From Stichopus chloronotus (taxonomy: Eukaryota; Echinodermata; Holothuroidea; Aspidochirotida; Stichopodidae): a DNA stretch of 64,000 nt. The notes beneath the pieces were generated by a model, which ran no database searches, was not told the DNA's origin, and was given only the letters and a program-made list of their open reading frames with translations. The stretch covers positions 16,785,009-16,849,008 of the forward strand of contig CM037838.1 in NCBI GenBank assembly GCA_021234535.1, read 5' to 3'. The translations under genes and the position numbers were made by a program. The stretch's first letter is position 1. The number at the start of each line of letters is the position of its first letter. Shown here in pieces: positions 59,688 through 64,000 of the stretch.

Positions 59688-60235
59688 ATTAAAGGGAAAT
59701 AAAGCGTTTGTTTTGGAAAAAAATCCATATTTTTGACAGGCCCGTATCCGGGGGGGGGGGGGGGAGTTCAGGGGGTTCAGACGAACCCGCCACAAGATCT
59801 GGAGTTCCGCTCATCCTATGATAATAGGCCTACAGTAGCAACATATATAATGAGTTTTAAGTTGTTGGTCATTGTTATCGGGAAAATGTTCCACTTGTGG
59901 TAAAATCGACCCCCCTCCCCCACCTGAAAAAGCTACATACGGGCATGTTTGAAACCAATGTTTGTAGATGTAGAATGATAGATTATTCAAAATGAGGAAG
60001 GACAGAAGCCTGCTTTTCAAGAAATGAACTCCTCACAGAGAGAAATTCCGTTATTTGTTGCTCAACACTGATTTGTTCATCCGTACTTTTTAAAATTCAA
60101 ATGATGCATCTTCCATTACTCATAACTTCCATAATGTTTTAAGGAGATGAAGCTTTGGCAGACGTTTATTGATGAGACTGAATGGCTTAATAATGATTAT
60201 TGCTATTTTCTTTTGTATGTCATGCTGATGTTATT
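59688..60235. mobile_element. MITE family A, copy 4 with a nested element
   Basis: Starts TTAAAGGGAAATAAAGCGTT and resumes after the nested insert with TTGAAACCAATGTTTGTAGA, continuing to AATGGCTTAATAATG near 60,200. The arrangement is reversed relative to copy 1. Confidence 0.6.
59742..59950. mobile_element. hAT-like miniature element nested in MITE copy 4
   Basis: Left end CAGGCCCGTATCCGG and the reverse complement of the right end, CATGCCCGTATGTAG, are imperfect inverted repeats; a poly-G run follows the left end. It interrupts family A homology. It is related to 45,796-45,985. Confidence 0.5.
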
Positions 60236-61114
60236 AGCTTGAGTTAAGAAAGCGTACACTATCATTAAGCATGTTTACGGTAGTTGCACATCATAAGATT
60301 TGGAAAATTTTCGAATTTCTGCAAGTTCCGTCCATTTTGTCTAAAATGGCCTTGTCTCCCCAAATACCCAATAACACGTGAACCTCTGTGCCAGACCAAA
60401 CACCCCTGTCGCTGCTCTCGCTCGCCATTTCCAATTACTCCTTTGTGCTGTTGTCCTTTACAATCATACAGCTAGTTTATTAATGGCAAGATACACGGAG
60501 TGAGAGCAAACCGAAAAATCCCCCTCAGGCAAAGTTTATTTACGCACCGCGGGAGGTGAGTGGGGCAAACTCCGACTCAATCCACCTTCCGAGGAGGATT
60601 GAGAAGCCCTGACCCAGCCCTGACCCAACCCCTGTTCCCACGCTAAAAAGAGTGAGTTGACCTTGCTTTTAATTGGTTACCCGGGCAAGTCGGGGTTCGT
60701 GGGACCAGCATATAAGAGAACATGAAAAGGCAAAAGACATCCCATGTGAGTCACAAGTGTCCCAAAGAGGATTAAAAGTGTCCCATAATTTGAAGTGTCA
60801 CACCTAAAAGAAGTGTAGATATGTTAGACATATTTTACTGTTGCAGTACGTCGTTGAATAAGATCGGTACAATGCGGCCCGGCAGATCCGAAATTTTACC
60901 CGAAAATTCCGAAATGTATCTCGATCTCGGCAGAGCACTCACTTTGAATTTTGCAACGGTTTTTCAATGTATGCTTGACAGTGTAAAACCCACAATGGTG
61001 GAAAATTTCAAATGAAATTGATGCCTTCGTGACTTAATTGTTCCTTGCCATATGTTAGCAATTTAATCAGTCGTTAATAATAGTGTTTTTTTTTTCTGCA
61101 GGATGCATACTTAC
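60236..61114. other. Non-coding, no exon seen
   Basis: Nothing recognised. Confidence 0.45.
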
Positions 61115-61284
61115 CAGGCCCGTGGTCGAAGGGGCGAGGTGGGCATCGCCCCCCCCCCCCAAATAATTTCACCTCCTTTGTATAATCTTTCCGGGTGTAA
61201 AACATTGTTAACTTTACGTTGCATAGTCTGGTGGCCTGCCCCCATTTCGTACCCTTCTAAAAAGCTCACCTGGCTACGGACCTG
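61115..61284. mobile_element. hAT-like miniature element, 170 bp
   Basis: Inverted ends CAGGCCCGTGGTCGAAGG and (reverse complement of the right end) CAGGTCCGTAGCCAGGTG, with a poly-C run inside. The flanking octamers ATACTTAC and ATACGTAG agree at six of eight positions, fitting the 8-bp target duplication of hAT elements. Confidence 0.5.
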
Positions 61285-63620
61285 ATACGTAGCAGTCTTT
61301 CTGACAAAAGCCGCACATGCCCAGAATGTAAGTCTCTTTCCCTCCTGGAAACCATTTATATCCCTATGTGTGTTCAAAGAAAAAAAAAAATGTGCAGAAT
61401 TTAATTAAAGTGATAATGCTAATGTTAACGCCACCTGTCCAAGGTACAAATAGAGTTCGGTACAGAATAGCAATGCTGCCATCACTGAGTGATGGTATCA
61501 TTCTCAACATTGACAATGGCTATATATACGTCTGATACATGACCGCCTTAGTTGCCTGTGTCATAACATTAGTCGATGTGACCAGTTGTATAGTTGCTTA
61601 AGTGTTCTTGAAATGTTCGCCAGGCTAGCAAATTTACACTGCAGTTTTGTAAGTTGAGTCTATTCATACAGATGGAACTGCGACCTTTGATGGAACCCCC
61701 CCCCCATCATTTAGCGGTCGGCATAACAGGGAGTGAGGACTCATTTGGGTAGATTTACAATACTTCAACCTAAACTGCTTGGTATGGTAGCGGTGGCTAG
61801 CCGAAATTGTGTGTCAAAATAGAAATGTCGTTACAATCGCAGATGGTAGATTCACACGTGGTTAGTAGGAACGCACTGTTAACTTAAAGTTGCGTAAACT
61901 GTAGATATAAGAAAAGGCAGTCTACAGTATATACCGCCCTCTAGTAGAAAGGTAGCACAAAGGTAGCACAAAGGTAGTACTACTATGCAATGTATGCAGC
62001 GCCCTCGCCTTTCTTTTTGACTTCACGTTGTCGCCATGCTACAATATAAACATTCTCTCTCAATAGACGTTGTCATTATGGGTGTATCTTTATTCACACC
62101 GTTCGGGCTCGTCTTTTTCTCCGTAGATATAGATCAGGCGATGCCGGGGGTAGCCGGCTACTTGTTCTGGTGTCGCATCCGGCTCCTGTTACATCGAAGC
62201 TGCTCGGTTAACCACCGCAGCTTTCAAATGATCTGTCCGAAATATTGAACAAATGAGGAATTAATTATACCAGATCATGTCCTGTACTTGCGCTGTACGT
62301 GAGTAATGTCAAAATCATTCAAAGTAAAAACGTTGCCGAAATTGGACAAGCTTGACATGTTTGAGTAAATACGGTACAGACCTGAACATTGAATACGCCT
62401 AAAAAATGTCTGTAATTACACAGAGAGAAATTCCACACTGTTTGTCGGCTTTTCACCATCACGTGACATGCTGTATTCATAAGTAGTAGCACGTCCAAGA
62501 CTGTGTATCAACTTGCTCACCTGAACTTTTAGAGGTCTACTTTACATAAACGAACTTTCTTTGATTTGCACAGTTCGTCTCATCTCCCATACTGAGGGGT
62601 GGGATGGGCAACATACGGTAACCTTATTTGCTTCATTGCCTTATGCATTGGCATGCTCAATTTTACTTACAGGTGCTTAGGTTTTTGCCAATTTCTGCCA
62701 ATCTGAAGTAAGAAATGGAAATAGAGTACTTATAGAAAAAAAAAATTAAAAACTTAAACTCTCCGCCTTTTCTACAAGAGCTTAACATTTCCAGACTTGC
62801 TTAAAATTACCCCATTTGTGCTTGAAACCTTGTTCTGTGATTCGCTTACACTTCAGTACAAAAAAAAAACGGTACCGGTATAGTGGGAACATAATCCAAA
62901 AAGTTGTCAAAATTTTGATTAGGCCTATCACGAAAGGACTTCCAGTGAACATGGGTACTTTGTGTGGAGAAACATCCAAGTTCTGCATATAGCGGGTACA
63001 GTGCCTCCAGCAATATACCTCTCGGGAGACTATAGCCATAGCCTGCTACAGCCAACAGTCTCAGATTTCACTTCTCTCTTCCAGCAATTACCCTATAGTA
63101 AGGCGATAGCTGCCTTCCTCGAACGGCTCAAGCTACTGTGTAGTTGAGACCAACTTCACCGATCTTGGCAGCCCCCCCTCACTTAAAAGTCTGTGGACTT
63201 CTCTGCCGTGGTTTGCTTTTGTTGATGTATTATGATTAGATATTTACATCGCCAGAAACCTACACACGGAAACTCACAGAGGAAAAGTGTTTGATATGAG
63301 CCAGGGAGATTGTTCTCGTTGCCATGACTTTTTGGGGCACCACCATCGTTTACGTCAGTTTGATGTTGAAAAGAACGGATGAGGTGAAAATCATTTAATA
63401 TTGCAGGAGATTTTAGAGTAGAAAGCTAATGATGAAATTGTGCAAGAGATTTCGCCCTGATATTTTTTTTTACTTTCAAGGGGGGGGGGGGGTGGGGGAA
63501 CGGGGATTGCCACCGTAAAGTGTCACCACCTATGTATAGTTATGATCAGGCCTGTACCAAGTGAAAATACCCCCACCCACTACAAAAAAAAAATGAAAAT
63601 GAAAATGAGTTCCCCATGTC
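61285..63620. other. Non-coding, no exon seen
   Basis: Poly-C near 61,697 and poly-G at 63,480-63,498. No gene recognised. Confidence 0.45.
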
Positions 63621-63627
63621 CCCCACA

Positions 63628-64000
63628 TCGAGTCCGGACTCAATTCCAGACTTGAGTCTGGTTTTTGCTGGACTCGAAATTGGCCCGAGATGGGAGATGC
63701 TGGAATCGGAATTGGCTTGGAGATGGGTCCACGTAAATGAAACTAAGATCCCTTTTCATGGTGGTGCTCATCTCATCAGAACTAAAATTTGGCCAATGTG
63801 ACTCCCTATAGCATTCCAGGACAAAGTTACAAAGTGGTACCTTTGTATGCCTCTTACTCAACTCTAAATAGAACGGTGAACGGAATGCACGTGTAGTACA
63901 CGTATGTTGGTTGTGTTGTATTTTCCTGTGCCCCATAACCGATTTCCAATCTTTTTACTGCACTTTCAATGACGGAATGGACTTGGCTTGGACTCGGGTC
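63628..64000. repeat. Interspersed GACTCG/GACTTG motifs, edge of a larger repeat
   Basis: CGAGTCCGGACTCAATTCCA, GACTTGAGTCTGG, GGACTCGAAATTGG and, at the window edge, GGACTTGGCTTGGACTCGGG. These imperfect hexamers are typical of some transposon ends, but the element runs out of the window. Confidence 0.35.

Noticed and set aside
1..64000. CRISPR arrays, operons, bacterial promoters, phage or toxin systems
   Set aside because: Split genes, introns and LINEs show the window is animal nuclear DNA; no such structure was seen.

Overview
This is a window of animal (metazoan) nuclear DNA, not prokaryotic. It is AT-rich, its coding exons are short (about 100-250 bp) with GT-AG boundaries, its introns reach several hundred bases to several kilobases, and it is dense in non-LTR retrotransposons, small inverted-repeat transposons, tandem repeats and microsatellites. 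The style of the repeats (CR1/L2-like LINEs with short repeated 3' tails, hAT-like miniature elements with long poly-G runs, repeats carrying TGACCTTTGACCT) suggests a marine invertebrate, plausibly a deuterostome such as an echinoderm. That placement is inference only.

Left third (about 1-22,600, minus strand): a split gene for the telomere single-strand-binding protein POT1. Eighteen exons can be placed by splice sites, phase and similarity, running from an ATG at 22,546 down to a stop at 4,596 (about 955 codons, against 634 residues for human POT1). The order is a novel N-terminal OB-like module (exons 1-3), a linker (4), OB1 (5-7), OB2 (8-10), a linker (11), a second OB2-like module (12-14), a linker (15), the start of OB3 with one zinc knuckle (16), and a basic low-complexity insertion (17-18). 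The OB2 block with its linker appears duplicated as a set of four exons with the same intron phases. This is the most striking feature of the window. The rest of OB3 and the resolvase-like domain were not found; one weak candidate exon lies at 1,188-1,284.

Middle (about 24,900-29,700, minus strand): a nearly full-length LINE of about 4.66 kb, with ORF1, an endonuclease/reverse transcriptase ORF2 broken by one extra base in a homopolymer, a 3' UTR and a repeated 3' tail, flanked on both ends by a 44-bp direct repeat. Next come an inverted-repeat element (31,239-31,598), a tandem array of about 140-bp units (32,860-34,020), an exon-like Cys/His module (36,564-36,923), LINE remnants and a tRNA-derived sequence.

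Right part (39,700-64,000, plus strand): two related first coding exons of dimethylarginine dimethylaminohydrolase (DDAH), at 39,744 and 47,100. Both end in phase 0 at the same place in the protein. No second exon was seen for either, so they are either tandem genes with very long introns or alternative first exons of one gene. The rest is non-coding and repeat-rich: a five-copy inverted-repeat family, one copy of which carries a LINE insertion with a perfect 11-bp target duplication and another a nested hAT-like element.

POT1 protects chromosome ends; DDAH degrades methylated arginines that inhibit nitric oxide synthase. Nothing suggests the two work together; they are simply neighbours.
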